DNA from: Sepiola atlantica
Taxonomy: Eukaryota > Mollusca > Cephalopoda > Sepiida > Sepiolidae
Reading direction: 5' to 3'
Assembly: GCA_963556195.1 (NCBI GenBank)
Contig: OY744525.1
Span: 48,228,148 to 48,292,147 of the forward strand
Length of the DNA stretch: 64,000 nt
Both the position numbers and the translations under genes were made by a program. The notes beneath the pieces are model-generated. The model made no database searches. It was not told the origin of the DNA and worked only from the letters and a program-made list of their open reading frames with translations. This document shows, in pieces, positions 43,311 to 54,144 of the stretch (its first letter is position 1; the number at the start of each line of letters is the position of its first letter).

Positions 43311-43654
43311 GCCACATAACATCAGAATAGGAGGAGGGTGTTAGATTTACACTAGAATAGTTATGTGGTTATTAGGAAATGAATACGGATTAATGTTCTA
43401 AAGTGAGCAAAGGATGCTAAATATTGAATAACCACTGAGTTTAAGGCTTTCATTGGATGAATAAGTATGAATTAACATTACATCCAAGAACACAAATCAA
43501 TCAGAAACAACCAACTGATATTGAAACTAAGCTGATGTCATTCCAACATTTCATTATTCAAGAAAGAAAAATTTTGATGATAATTTAAAAATAAGATTTG
43601 ATGTTACCAAAATAAGATACTAGGGTGAATGCCGCTTCGTTTCGTTTTTTTTTT
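43311..43654. other. Unannotated stretch ending in T17
   Basis: No gene recognised. Confidence 0.5.
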
Positions 43655-44130
43655 TTTTTTTCGGGCTTTGGGCCCTAGCCTTCATACCAGCCGGGGTTCA
43701 TACCAGCCGGGGTTCACCTGGCCATCATTCTGGCACCTGAGGTCTGGCTTGATCTATCATCTTTTTCTTTTTTGTTGTTATGAGGGTTAAAATACACCCT
43801 CAACTTTGGGCATAGCAATCAGTAAAGGAAATGATGAATATCTGGATGAATATATCTGTTAAATCGTGTATAAATGAGAATTCAGAAAATGGTGCTTATA
43901 AATACTGCAGACATGTTAAGAAGGACATCGTCAAGTCACTTTCGGGCTTCGTCCCCAGTGTTCATACCAGCTTAAATTCTTCTTGGCATCATTCTGGCAA
44001 CCTAGACTTTGACTTGATACATCAGATCCTTCTTTGTTGGAATGAGGTATGGTACGAATCGGTCCTAAGAGGTGCATCTTCCCGGGTATTACTTCTTCCT
44101 CCTTCAGGTGGGTGGGTGTGGTTCATTGGT
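43655..44130 (+). mobile_element. Two fragments of a second SINE family
   Basis: 43665-43770 and 43940-44125 share TCGGGCTT-G-CCC, TTCATACCAGC, CATCATTCTGGCA, CTTGAT-CATCA. The second continues GAGGTATGGTACGAATCGG then TCCTAAGAGGTGC, which links to the U2-SINE body boxes. The first has TTCATACCAGCCGGGG twice in tandem. The same head occurs at 13195, 49720 (-) and 59515. Its origin is not recognised. Confidence 0.55.
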
Positions 44131-44268
44131 TCTCGGCTATTTTGGACGCGACAAGACTGCCCCTCTCGAGGGAGCTGTTTTGCTCCATCTACTCACTATG
44201 TGCCACATTTTGTTTCAATGGGAAACAATCAAATAGGGATACATCTAGAGAATAACTGTTCTTTCGGC

Positions 44269-45088
44269 TTTTTTATTTTTTACTTTTGTTCACCCTAAAC
44301 AAGGCACAATGCCTCTGAGACGTAAGGGACTACTGCGAATTAGGGGCATCCTAAGTGGGGAGTTGTAAAGCGAAATGCTTGTTCACATTAAATGTAAACT
44401 TCTGCATGTTGGTAGAGTCGGGGAAACAGGGAGCAGAAAGGGAATTCCAAAGGTTAACAGTTTGAGGAAAGAAGCTATTAGAGTAGAAAGCCTTCCGGCA
44501 TCTGGACACCTCTTCTTTAGAAAATGACCTTCAGGCTGTAGTGGATTGGGGTCATAAATGGTTGGTAACTTTTAATGCCACAAAGACAAAGCTACTTTCC
44601 TTCAATAACTACAAGAAACCTCTCCAACCACCAATTGTCATGCCAAATAACACCCTACCTGAGAGTTCAACAATCAAACTCTTCAGCCTAACCTTCACAG
44701 GTAACATGAGTTGGAACAAATACATTGAAGACATTGCCAAGGCTGCAGCAAAGAAGGTTAACTCCCTCTACCGTGCTAGTAAACTTCTCACACCTGACAT
44801 TATCCTGTATCTCTACAAAGCCACCATCCGCCCATGCATGGAGTATTGTTGCCACATCTGGGCTCGTGCATCATCTACGTGTCTCTCCCTCCTTGACAAG
44901 GTCCAAAAAGGAGTCGCCAACCTAATAAGTCTCTCACTGTCAACCAAGCTTCAGTCCCTGTCCCATCACCGCAATGTAGCATACTTGTGCTTGTTTTACA
45001 AATACTTCAATGGATTGTGCTCCGATGAACTGGCTCCTCTGGTGCCCCCGCGATGTAAATTCACTAGACCAACTTGACAATCAACTAA
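44269..45088 (-). pseudogene. LINE family A copy with a twin-priming-like 5' inversion
   Basis: Minus strand 44525-44269 reads VSRCRKAFYSNSFFPQTVN then LWNSL...LQLPT, a stop, the 3'UTR and an A-rich end. The adjoining plus-strand frame 44515-45075 reads SLENDLQAVVDWGHKW, AKKVNSLYRASKLLTPD, RPCMEYCCHIWA and LSHHRNVAYLCL, ending CKFTRPT. The inverted upstream part stops within about 10 bases of where the minus-strand part begins in the element, as expected for 5' inversion. The intact 178-codon frame (44541-45077) is the best-preserved RT piece in the window. Truncated, not functional. Confidence 0.75.
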
Positions 45089-45385
45089 ATACCATCCAGC
45101 CTTGTTTGGGGTGAACTATGTTTAAAAAAAAAACAAAAAAACAGTGAAGGGGTGTGATTGACAGGTTGATTGGGTATATTTATGTAGAGGGGGCACCAGT
45201 GCAGTACACTCGTTGGAGAACATTTCATTAAAGTACTTGTAAAATAAGCAACATTGCGGCAATGGGACAGAGACTGGATCTTTTTAAATAATGTGAGACC
45301 TATTAGATTAGAGACTCTTTTTTGGACCCTCTCCAAGAAGGTTTTGATGCACCTGCCCAGATGTGTTGGAGTTTTCTGCCAACCA
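45089..45385. pseudogene. Further LINE family A pieces: a 3' end (+) and an RT fragment (-)
   Basis: 45089-45133 (+) is CCTTGTTTGGGGTGAACTAT then A10, the family 3' end. 45136-45385 (-) reads FLERVQKRVSNLIGLTLFKK then IQSLSHCRNVAYF, with frameshifts. The plus-strand 3' end may belong to the neighbouring plus-strand fragment after an internal deletion. Confidence 0.65.
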
Positions 45386-45882
45386 TCTATTATATAAAGA
45401 GCAGTTATGTGTGTGAATGTGTATATGGGTCCACATAAAAGTCGGAAACTACACAAGACACCATCACAAAGCTGATATATTATTTTTTAGCATTATGTCG
45501 GACAGAATATGGACACATGTTTATATAATATTCATTTTTTAAGGGCGGGGTTCAACAGGAACTAAATTAGTCAGTGGAGGGTCGACATTCAGAGCGATTT
45601 TTTAAAGTTGCCAGAGAAAGAGAGGGAGGGTGTAATAAAGAGAAAGAGGGTGATAGAGAGAGAGAGAGGTGGAGTAATAGGGGAAGGAGAGAGGTTAATG
45701 GGAGAGGAGACCAGAGAGGAGATGGGGGAGAAAGAAGAAGAGAGATAGAGGGGGAGATAGGGGGAGGGGATAGAGATGTAGTATATATAGAAATAAGTTT
45801 TAAAAGAAAGATGTTCCACACACTTTTTAACTCTTCTATTTTGTTGTCCATGTTCCCGGACAACGCTGGGTAACCATGCTAG
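45386..45882 (+). mobile_element. Helitron-like element, 497 bp, with GA-rich interior
   Basis: 5' end A-TCTATTATATAAAGAGCAG; 3' end TTCCCGGACAACGCTGGG then TAACCATGCTAG-T. Interior GA-rich at 45610-45775 followed by TTTTAAAAGAAAGATGTT. It interrupts LINE-A sequence exactly at 45385/45386. The cleanest short Helitron candidate here. Glu/Arg- and Ser/Pro-rich frames over it are artefacts. Confidence 0.6.
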
Positions 45883-47330
45883 TCTTAATTTATGTCCCTT
45901 GTCAAATATTTGTGTGATGTCTCATTGTCTGAAATCTCACTATCAAGTATTGGTGTCTGAAAAAAAGAAAAGATTACAATTTTTTGAAGAAGTTGATCAA
46001 AAAATCTAAATGAGTGACCAGAGTGATGGAGAGAGAGAGAGAGGGGGGGGTGGGATAGAGCGGGGGAGAGAGACAGAGAGAAGGAGGAGGGATTTTAATT
46101 TAAATCTAAAAGTGGACATTTTCTCTCTCCCCCACACCCCACCCCCGCCATCCCACCTGTCACGAAATTAAAATTTCAAAATAAAAATTTCAAAAATAGT
46201 TTAAAAGAAGGAAAAATAAATTAAAATGTTTAAAAACAGAGAAGGCGAGCAAGAGATAAAGAAGTCAGAAAAAGATTTAAATGCATCAAAATCTGGCACT
46301 AAAACTGATTTTAAGAGACGTTGAATTCATAATTCGGTTTCAGTCCGGAAAGTCATGAAATCCTAACTTAATGAGATGGAAGTATTAAACTGTATCAAAA
46401 GTATTTTCGTTTTTTACAAGTTCCCTTTCTCCCATGGCTTCTATCAGTTTCATACTAAAAAATCTATGAACAATACTCCTAAATCTATTTTTCGATGCAG
46501 TCCAATCTTCGGTTGAGAATCAAAGTGTAGGTTTTGTAAAATAAATTAATTTTAAATGATTAGAGATATTTTAAGTAAAGTACTTCATAGAGTAAATACG
46601 GTATTATGGTGACTGATGAAGTGAAAGAATAGTAGAAACAGCGCTTATACGAATTGGTCAAAATGCGTCTAGTTAAGAGTAGGACAAGCTCTCCTCGCTG
46701 CTCCCCACACTTTTGATAGTGTTGTATCTAATTTATAAAAAATTGTTTAACTTTTTTGTTGTTGCAAATGAATAATTCAAAGTGAAGTATCTGTTCTGTT
46801 CTCGGTCATAGAACGAGTAATCTTTTTAGACCGAGGTAATTTTTATTTTTGTTTCCAAATCTGTAGTGTTTCTTTTTAGAGAGATGAATTTACCCCGCAT
46901 TAAAAACCGACCTGGTGTCAAACTGTGCCCTCGTGGGGAGGCAAAGAGAATAGTTTATTCTTAAATCTATACGACATTGGTGGTGCCTCTGTCTCTCTGT
47001 ATAGGGATGCAATTGAAAACAAATCCCTATACCAAGAACGAACGCAATTTTAACCTAAAAAATATTCATGCGGAAATTCCATGGTTGTATTGATTTTGTA
47101 TGGGGTGGAGTTTACAAAATATTATGGGGGTTGGGTTTGCACCGGGCATCCATAAGCGGGGACTACGTTTTATTTTATTTTATTTATAACTTAAAAATCG
47201 TAGAAATTAAAAACTGACAATAAAATGGTAATATTGGGTTCAGGGCTAGGAGCAGTGGTAAATCAGTGCCCTTATTCCTTTCCAGGCGACGTCAAATGAG
47301 CCTGTGTTTTATTAATATCTAGTGTCTTTT
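45883..47330. other. Unannotated stretch
   Basis: A GA-rich patch lies at 46025-46095 and a C-rich one at 46125-46160. No gene recognised. Confidence 0.5.
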
Positions 47331-47334
47331 AACC

Positions 47335-47372
47335 CCTCACCTGAAAGAGGCCAGTTATGGCCGACATAAAAT
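47335..47372 (+). ncRNA. Possible hammerhead relic
   Basis: CCTGAAAGA, a GGCC-AGTTAT-GGCC hairpin, then GACATAAA. The layout resembles CTGANGA / stem II / GAAA, but both core boxes are altered. TA-rich sequence follows at 47399. Confidence 0.3.
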
Positions 47373-47867
47373 TATTATTTGGTAGTGTTATGTTTCGTTA
47401 TATATATATTTTCTCCATAATTTAAATACATAAGTCTCCAAGTTGGAAATATGACGTTTTATATACAAACAAATGGATACCCGCCACCCTGCTTTGTCCG
47501 GGAGAAATGTAAAAGAATGAAATAAAATGTGTCGATAGGCGACTCGCATGCAAATAGGTCACAGCGGATAATGTCAATGTAAAATAACAAATGTCAGATT
47601 TGAATTTTGGAAACGAATTCTGAAACCGGTATTTTCGTTTTAATTTCTTTGTGAAATAATAGGACCGCTAACCCGACCGGTGTTTATGAGGGTGGTGGGA
47701 GGACTTTTTTGTTAGCGAGAATATAATTTGCTACCATCTCTTTGGCTGACTTATTTGGGAGAGGCTTAGAATGGGGTAAAAAACTAATGTATTTGGTTTA
47801 TGGTTCAAAAATAATTTTTAATAATAATAATAATAATAATTAAAATAATTTAAAAAATGGTACCAGC
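47373..47867. other. Unannotated stretch with (TAA)n at 47819-47841
   Basis: No gene recognised. Confidence 0.5.
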
Positions 47868-48230
47868 CTAGGCTGACATCACACAAAATATTTGCATAGG
47901 GTCAAGGAGGATGAGAAGACCGAGGAGGGACAGTACAAACCAGACCTCCACTGGAAGTGCAGAGACTGCTGAGACCTTGGGCAGGCTTATTGCCACCCAA
48001 ATCCCAGAGAAGACCAATGGTCCATACCAGCGAGAAATCAATGGTAAACGGCTGTTGTGATACTGCAAATTTATTTGCGGTGGCTATCGAAAAGAGGTGG
48101 AGAATACTGGAAATCTGGGGAGACTTGTTGTCACTCAGACTCCAGGGAATACCACCGGTTGTCGTCGGTGAGCAATCAATGATGACCTGTGAGAGAACTC
48201 CTAGTGAGTAAATAATAATAGACAGATATA
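47868..48230 (+). repeat. Endonuclease-type LINE 3'UTR
   Basis: GACCTCCACTGGAAGTGCAG, then GAGAATACTGGAAATCTGGG, GACTTGTTGTCACTCAGACT and CTCCTAGTGAGTAAATAATA match 51600-51945, 52060-52370, 58690-58990 and 59250-59330. The 3' ends carry (TAA)n. The 84- and 118-codon frames across it are shadows. Confidence 0.7.
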
Positions 48231-48236
48231 TATATA

Positions 48237-48420
48237 AGGCATAATCATGTTGACACACGGGTTCCCGTTAGATCACCGAAGTTAAGCGACGTTGAGCCTG
48301 GTCAGTACTTAAATAGGTGACCATTTTGGAATACCATGGGCTTGATGTGCTCTCCGCTTATTGTTTTCAGGTGTTCTGGATTTCTTCTTACCACTAGAAT
48401 CAGAGAATGCCGACTCAGGA
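48237..48420 (+). mobile_element. 5S rRNA-headed SINE (copy 2)
   Basis: GGCATAATCATGTTGACACA then GATCACCGAAGTTAAGCGA, CCTGGTCAGTACTT, GGTGACC and GGAATACCATGGGCTTGATG closely follow 5S rRNA. It starts right after the LINE 3' end and a short TA tract. The best-preserved 5S head in the window. Confidence 0.85.
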
Positions 48421-49164
48421 GAATTGTGGTTATAGATTATGGAACCCTTGCTTCACAATTACACACGCAGTTACCCTTACAGTGGGTATCACTTGTCTCT
48501 CAAGACTGAACGAAGGCCATGATATAGATACACACCAGGATTACCAGATATTTGAACTATTGTAAAACATTTTCATTTTGAATGATCCATCTTTATTACT
48601 GACACATGACAGCGATTAAAGATAAGAAATAAAATTTCGCTCAGTTGAGTGCATAAATCCGCTCAACAGTGAAAATCAGAAATGCCTAAATAAATATTAT
48701 GAATCTGTCATATTGTTAGCAGTATTCAAGTGTATAAAATGTATTCTTAATTTTTGTCCGTGTTTAAAGCAATGCTTGAATATTTCCAAAGTCTACTGTC
48801 TCGCTGGTCAGCCATGTTGAAAACATTGTAGGTTCAAGTGTTGACCATTTAAGAAAAATCAATCCGATAACCAATGTATCACCAATTTTGATCAGCCTTT
48901 TAAACAACCACTGAATTAGTTCTCGGCTCAAACTTGACACAATCCACTCACCTTGAACGATGTTCTTACAGAACTCTGAGCAACCTGCGCTCAAGATATT
49001 TCATCAATATCTCAACTAATAGCGAAAATAATGTAATGAGCCTCGGGACTTACTTGCTTCCCACTGCAGCAATATGTGGCACAAGGTCAGAAAATGAGGA
49101 AACCAGATCAACTGAGGGGGATATTGGCTGTGAACGGACACATCAGCAATCTTAGGTAAGGGTG
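48421..49164. other. Unannotated stretch
   Basis: No gene or clear repeat recognised. Confidence 0.5.
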
Positions 49165-49530
49165 CCTTAGACAATCTTTTCTATAAATACTATTATGGCA
49201 TGTGTTCTTCGGAGTTGTGTGATCTATTCCTGGCTTCCTTTGTTCCAGCTCGTTTGACTCGTTGGTTCAGTGGTCTCCATCAATTCGTTGTTTCATACCT
49301 CATTATAATACAGCTTCCTATTCCAGTAGCTTCTTTCCAAGAACTGCAGGCTTGCGGAACTCTCTTCCTGCTAACTGTTTTCCTCCTACCTATAGCCTTG
49401 GTCTTTTCAATACTAAGACCAATAGGCATCTCCTGTCTTTGCAATAATGATCTTTCGTTCTTGTTAGCTTCTTACATCAAGTGGTTTCATGCCTTGTCTG
49501 GAGCGATTTTCATTTTAAAAAAATATATAT
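49165..49530 (+). pseudogene. LINE family B: RT C-terminus and 3' tail
   Basis: In shifting frames: FVPARLTRWFSGLHQFVVSY, then ASFQELQACGTLFLLTVFLL or, in the next frame, FFPRTAGLRNSLPANCFPP, then YSLGLFNTKTNRHLLSL. The non-coding tail is CTTACATCAAGTGGTTTCAT then GCCTTGTCTGGAGCG and A's. R-AGL-NSLP..CFPPTY is the usual end of Jockey/CR1-like RT proteins. It overlaps the composite repeat copy that continues to 50045. Confidence 0.75.
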
Positions 49531-50045
49531 AAATAAAAAATAAACCCACCCTAACTTATAAAGAAGGAGATAATGCCTTACAGGTTGAACCTCCTATGAC
49601 CGAGCTGCACCATACTTTATTATAAAAAAGATGGATCTGATGGGTCAAGTCAGACCCTAGGTTGACATAATGATGTCAAAACAAATCTCGGCTGGTGTGA
49701 CCATTAGTTGATCAGTGCTAGTACTATGCTTTGAAAAACAAATAATGCATTGATTTTTTTTTTAAATCAACATAAATCAAAATGACACAATTTTAATGAA
49801 ATACACAGAGTTTATTGAAGAAATTATATATTTAACTAGCAGGATGATCCGGCGTTGCCTGGGATTGAATGACGAATCCTATGCTCTTTTCCACCCAGCC
49901 CACAACACTGTACACTCCTTTTTAAAATTATTTTTTTACATTCTATACTATCCATTTTGGGGGGAAAGGTTAAAGGCTATACTCAGCATTAATTGCGTGA
50001 GAGGGCGTGTAAGTAAATTGACATTAATTGAAGGAAACTTTGTAA
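49330..50045 (-). repeat. Composite repeat, inverted copy of 12826-13560
   Basis: Contains, in mirror order, LINE-B tail, the AACCTCCTATGACCGAGCTG box, the SINE-like head, a Helitron-like 3' end (CTAGCAGGATGATCCGGCG at 49836) and TATGCTCTTTTCCACCCAGC. Confidence 0.8.
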
Positions 50046-50439
50046 AATTATAGTCTTTAACCCCCTCGAAGCACATCCGGCATTTACCGGTAATTATTGA
50101 GGGCCCATGTATACTCCTGTAGGTTTATTCGCCTTGATCTTGGTTCTGACCAGTGTTAGCACTTCTAGGGCTTCCAGCGAACACGGCTTCTCTCACTCAC
50201 TCTCTCTTTGAGCCATGTGACGTCACATCCGTTTCTATCAATTCCCAGAGTCGAATCGATGGTAACCTCAATGTCACCAGATTGACCCCTGATTGAACTT
50301 TCATTTCCTGTTATTTACAACTAACCAAATTATATACTAGTGTGTCTCTACTCGTCCAATATTTAACATCACTGCAAAAAGCACCATCAAAAGGAACTGT
50401 ACAAAGATCAACGAAATTGGAAACCAAAACACCCAGAAA
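50046..50439. other. Unannotated stretch
   Basis: No gene recognised. Confidence 0.5.
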
Positions 50440-50870
50440 TGCAAAATAGGAAGAGAAGCAGCTACATGGACGATTTATAAAACTAGCGAGAGAAAATGTG
50501 CACAAAAACACATGGACATGGTTAAAAAAAAAACATTTGAATGAAATCGCTACTCACAGCCACATAAAACAACAGGATCAAAAAGAGCTATATAAAAGCT
50601 AAGAGAGACAAAACCCAGAAAAACAGTAAATATAGACTTTGCTGACAAAAAGACGAAACGGTAAACAACATCATAAGTGAATGTAGCAAGTTTGCCCAAA
50701 AGGAATACAAAAACGGACATAACTGCATTAAGAAGGCAGTCCACTGGTCACTATACACACGAATTCACTTTAAATTTCCTGACAAATTGCATTAGCATAA
50801 AATGAAGTCAGTATCGAAAAATGAAAGGCATTAAATGGATGTGGAAATTCAAGCAGAAAAAACACATTTT
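50440..50870 (+). pseudogene. Endonuclease-type LINE: zinc-motif region
   Basis: GREAATWTIYKTSERKCAQK, then after frameshifts YRLC-stop-QKDETVNNIISEC and SKFAQKEYKNGHNCIKKAVH. This C..C...H...C pattern (CRLC..DET.NHI.SEC) is the CCHC motif before the restriction-like endonuclease in R2/NeSL/Hero-type LINEs, as I recall the family. Stops and shifts make it inactive. Confidence 0.65.
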
Positions 50871-50871
50871 G

Positions 50872-51225
50872 GCAGTTTTGTTGTTTCTTTTTTGTTGGAT
50901 GAGTTTCTCCGTTTGTATTTCTACATCCCAGGGGATTTCATACCTTTCATTTTCCACTACTGGCTCACGGTTTTTGTCTGTACCATGTGTTTATGTGTTC
51001 AAAACGCAGTTGTTTGTACAGTTCCCAGTGAACTTACCTTCCCATCACAGTCACGTCTTTTTTCATACTCCTATTGGGCTCGATTACTGTATTCACTTAT
51101 TATGTGGTTTACAGTTTCGTCTCTTTGTCTACAGAGTTTACAGTTACTTTTTTTCTGGGTTTTTGTCTATTTTGATCTTTATGTAGTTCATTCTGGTTGC
51201 GTTGTTTTGTGCAGTTGTTAGTGGT
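50872..51225 (-). pseudogene. Same LINE region, opposite strand
   Basis: The minus strand gives CRQRDETVNHIISEYSNRAQ, W-LYKQLRF-like, then YEIPWD-EIQTEKLIQQKRN. With 50440-50870 it forms a large imperfect inverted repeat with only about 15 bp between the arms. The two arms are clearly diverged, so the arrangement is old. Confidence 0.65.
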
Positions 51226-51289
51226 GATTCCAAAACGATCGGTCGTGATATCAGTCAATAAGAAGGAAAAACATGCCAAATATTAAATT

Positions 51290-51945
51290 TAGCCATCCTA
51301 GAAGGTGAAGACCAAGGAAGCGGAAACACTAAGTCAATATATGGAGCTTGCAAGAGAAGTGAAGGGAATATGACACATGAAGAAGATCGCTACCATACCA
51401 ATAATTGCATAGGCACTAGGAACAGTTTTGAAAAACCTGGAAAAAAGACTAGGAGAAATTGGAATCAAAAGAAGTACTGACACCTTCAAAACCACGACAT
51501 GAATGAAAACAGTCAGAATATTAAGAAAAATCTAAGAGAACGGAAACCAACCCACATGACGGGTGATTAAAATTTCCTGGGTAAATATATAAGAAAAATC
51601 CCATAATCTGTCACCCCTATCTTGTTGTGAAGGTTCTAGGAAAGTTGAAAGACTGAGGAGGGAAAGCACCATCCAGACCTCCACTAAAAGGTCACAGAGT
51701 ATACTTGAACCCTGAAGAAGCTTATTTTCACTCAAATACTAAGAAATCCAATGGCCGCTATAAATGAGAACTTAATGTTGTTGCGATAGTGCAAAGTGAT
51801 TTGTAACAATGATCGAAAAAGCTTTGAGTGCTAGAAATCTGTGGAGACTTGTCATTCAGACTCCAAGAAATGCCACCTGTTTTTACCAGTAAGCGATCAC
51901 TGGTAATGATGTATGATAACTCTTAGTGAGTAAACAATGATATTA
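51290..51945 (+). pseudogene. Endonuclease-type LINE: C-terminus plus 3'UTR
   Basis: YMELAREVKGIWHMKKIATI then PIIIA-ALGTVLKNLEKRLG and EIGIKRSTDTFKTTT, a stop, and MKTVRILRKI. ELA.E...W..K...PI.IGALG...K.LE..L is the conserved C-terminal tail of this LINE class. The 3'UTR (51600-51945) is the same as at 47.9 kb. Confidence 0.65.
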
Positions 51946-51949
51946 ATAA

Positions 51950-52370
51950 AAATCTGAGACTGCCAGTGTAGAGTAAAAAGAAAATACTATAATCCGACAA
52001 CCCACTCTCAAAAAAACGCAGTGTGTCACGATTTGGTTGATACCAAAGAAAATGGTCAGGAATGATCTGAGAGGATGTTAAGGCCGAGGAAAGAAATAAG
52101 TATCCAAACATACACTGGAAGAAAATGGAGAGTACTTGAATCCCGAGGAGGCTTATTGTCACTCATATTCCAGAGAAACCCAATGGCCATAATCGGAGAG
52201 GAATCAATTGGTAGTTGCAAAGTGATCTGCCATGGTTATCAAATGAAGCGGGGAGTAATGGAAACCTGGGGAGACTTGTTGTCACTCAGAATCCAGGGAA
52301 TACTACTTGTTTTGTCAGCGAGCGATCACTGGTGATGATTCCTGTGAGAAATCTTATAGAGTAAAAAACA
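51950..52370 (+). repeat. Second LINE 3'UTR copy, head-to-tail with the previous
   Basis: Starts soon after the previous copy's tail, shares the ACTATAATCCGACAACCC-like start, GAGAGTACTTGAATCC, GACTTGTTGTCACTCAGAAT and AGCGATCACTGGTGATGATT, and ends in AATAATAATTT. Confidence 0.65.
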
Positions 52371-52439
52371 ATAATAATTTCACAAAAGAATAAAACAAAA
52401 AAAATATTGCTATTAATTAATTCTTTATTTTTTATCATA

Positions 52440-52690
52440 AACTGGGAGGTGATAATGGCTTAGTGGTTAACGGCACAGACTGATAACCTGGGTGGGGCAA
52501 GTTCAAATCCAGTTCGTTCCACAGAAACACTTTACGTTAGGATGTTGGTAACCTTCACATGGTTCCTTTCCGTAAGTACCCGATGTCTTTCTAGAAAGAA
52601 TTCTAACTAGAAAGATATCAGGGAAACCAATGCCAACAATAGAATCGTCTGATTCATATGAAATGAATGAAACAATTGGGTTGAATTAAT
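52440..52690 (+). mobile_element. tRNA-derived SINE
   Basis: ATGGCTTAGTGGTTAACGGC is a good A box and AAGTTCAAATCCAG a good B box about 40 nt later. The body has GGATGTTGGTAACC and AAAGATATCAGGGAAACC. Confidence 0.65.
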
Positions 52691-52744
52691 AATCTAATTA
52701 TCAAAACATACCGTAATAATTAAATTTAATTTCAAAATCCTATT

Positions 52745-52935
52745 TATTTTGTTCTGTGGTCCTCACATTCCATGAGCGATGTTTCTAACAAAGGAGGAAG
52801 GATTGCTGGTTTCTGGTTCGGCATCTAATAGCTATTGTTGGCTAGTTTTGGGCTTGAAGTAGTATTCTTTTTAGTTCCTTACATCAAGTGGCTTCATGAT
52901 TTGTCTGGAGCGATTTCAATAAAAAATAAAATAAA
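52745..52935 (+). repeat. Non-coding repeat sharing the LINE-B tail (copy 3)
   Basis: CACATTCCATGAGCGATG then TTTCTAACAAAGGAGGAAGG, ending TTACATCAAGTGGCTTCATG then ATTTGTCTGGAGCGATTTC and (AATAAA)n. Confidence 0.7.
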
Positions 52936-53024
52936 TAAATAAATCATAAAAAAAAGAACCGTGAAACATTTATAATTAAGTAATTTTTTCTGGAAATAAC
53001 TAGAGACGATGAGGAGTGAGTTTT

Positions 53025-53202
53025 TATTTATCTCCCTCCCACGGCGGGAAGATGAGACACAAGGTCAGGAAAATGGGATTTGAAAAGCAAATGCCCTAGA
53101 AGAAGAGAACTCTGGTTGAACAGAAGTTGCCTGGGTAGCCCTGTTAACATTCTACGGCCTACCGTAGAATGTTGACTCAAGCGATTAGCAATAAACTAAC
53201 TC
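53025..53202 (-). mobile_element. U2-SINE 3' half, separated from its other half
   Basis: CTCCCTCCCACGGCGGGAAG, ACACAAGGTCAGGAAAATGG, TTGCCTGGGTAGCCCTGTTA and TTAGCAATAAACTAACTC match copies at 9.5 and 54.4 kb. The family resumes at about 53565 (GGTAAAGCCTAGGAAGGTGG). Confidence 0.65.
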
Positions 53203-53564
53203 GTTTTGGGCAAACTTGCTACATTCAGTTATGATGAGGTTTACTGTTTCGTCTTTTGTCTACAGAGTCTATCTTTACTTTTTTCTTGGGTTTTGTCTAT
53301 CTTAGCTTTTATGCCTTCTCAGCATAATTATGTTGACACATCGGTTCCCATTAGCTCACTGAAGTTAAGCGACATTGAGCATGGCCAGTACAAGATAAGT
53401 GACCATTTGGAAATACTAGGCACTGTATGTAATTTCCCCTAACTGGGATATACATGCTGACATGTGAATTTGTATTCCCCATAAACTTCCACTTTCAGTG
53501 GAAGGCGGAATGTCGGATCCTGAGCGAATACCACAAAAAGTGGTACTGCCGGTGATTCAATCGA
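53203..53564. mobile_element. Nested insert: LINE fragment (-) plus 5S-headed SINE (+)
   Basis: 53203-53325 matches the minus-strand LINE zinc-motif piece at 51.1 kb (GTTTACTGTTTCGTC, then TTTTGTCTACAGAGTCTATC). 53327-53510 is a 5S-SINE (GCATAATTATGTTGACACAT, CTCACTGAAGTTAAGCGACA, AAATACTAGGCACTGTATG, body CCCCATAAACTTCCACTTTC). It sits between the halves of a U2-SINE. Confidence 0.6.
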
Positions 53565-53660
53565 ACCCCTTTTCAAAGGGCAAGAAGGTAAAGCCTAGGA
53601 AGGTGGACTTCCTAGAACTGCACAGGACCATACTTCAGACCGACAGAGAACAAGCCATCC
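53565..53660 (-). mobile_element. U2-SINE 5' half of the split copy
   Basis: GGTAAAGCCTAGGAAGGTGG then ACTTCCTAGAACTGCACAGG and CAGACCGACAGAGAACAAG fit the GCCTGGGAGGGTGG...AGACCGGCG box. The U2 head is not preserved. Confidence 0.6.
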
Positions 53661-54144
53661 TCAAAAATGGCATAGACTCTGCCTGTCTGATTTTAGGGTT
53701 GATATAACTTGCGTCGGCTGCACAGGTTGTGTAGTTGTTTGGGCCAGTATCTTCCTTTCCAAAAATTAATTCAAAACAGATAACCGCAGCCATATAATCT
53801 TCTGGGTAGTGTGTGACAGTGGCTTCTATGAGTAACTCAATAAAATGGAATTCAGTCAACTCCCTCCTGAATTACCATGCTTTTTTGTTGCTTTTAGTTT
53901 GTTCAGGATCCCTTCCCCACTTAAAAAAAAATAAGGATTACTTCCGTTGAGTCATAATATCGTTTACCACTGTCCCCTCCATTTTCAATCTCGGAGACTT
54001 CAGTTTTTAGTGTCTAAATTGTCATTCATTATATCTAAGTCCTGGGAATATATACGAGAAAGAACTGTTGGAAATAAATCATACAACATCCACTATGACT
54101 ATGCAATCCCTACAATTACATACTTAGAAGACATAGCTGTAAAA
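53661..54144. other. Unannotated stretch
   Basis: Probably earlier parts of the following LINE relic, but no motif is readable. Confidence 0.4.

Noticed and set aside
47461..47500. Another Helitron-like 3' end (CCCGCCACCCTGCTTTGTCCGG)
   Set aside because: The hairpin does not pair and no CTAG is at the expected place.
48237..48350. A functional 5S rRNA gene
   Set aside because: Several conserved 5S positions are changed and a SINE-type body is shared with other copies.
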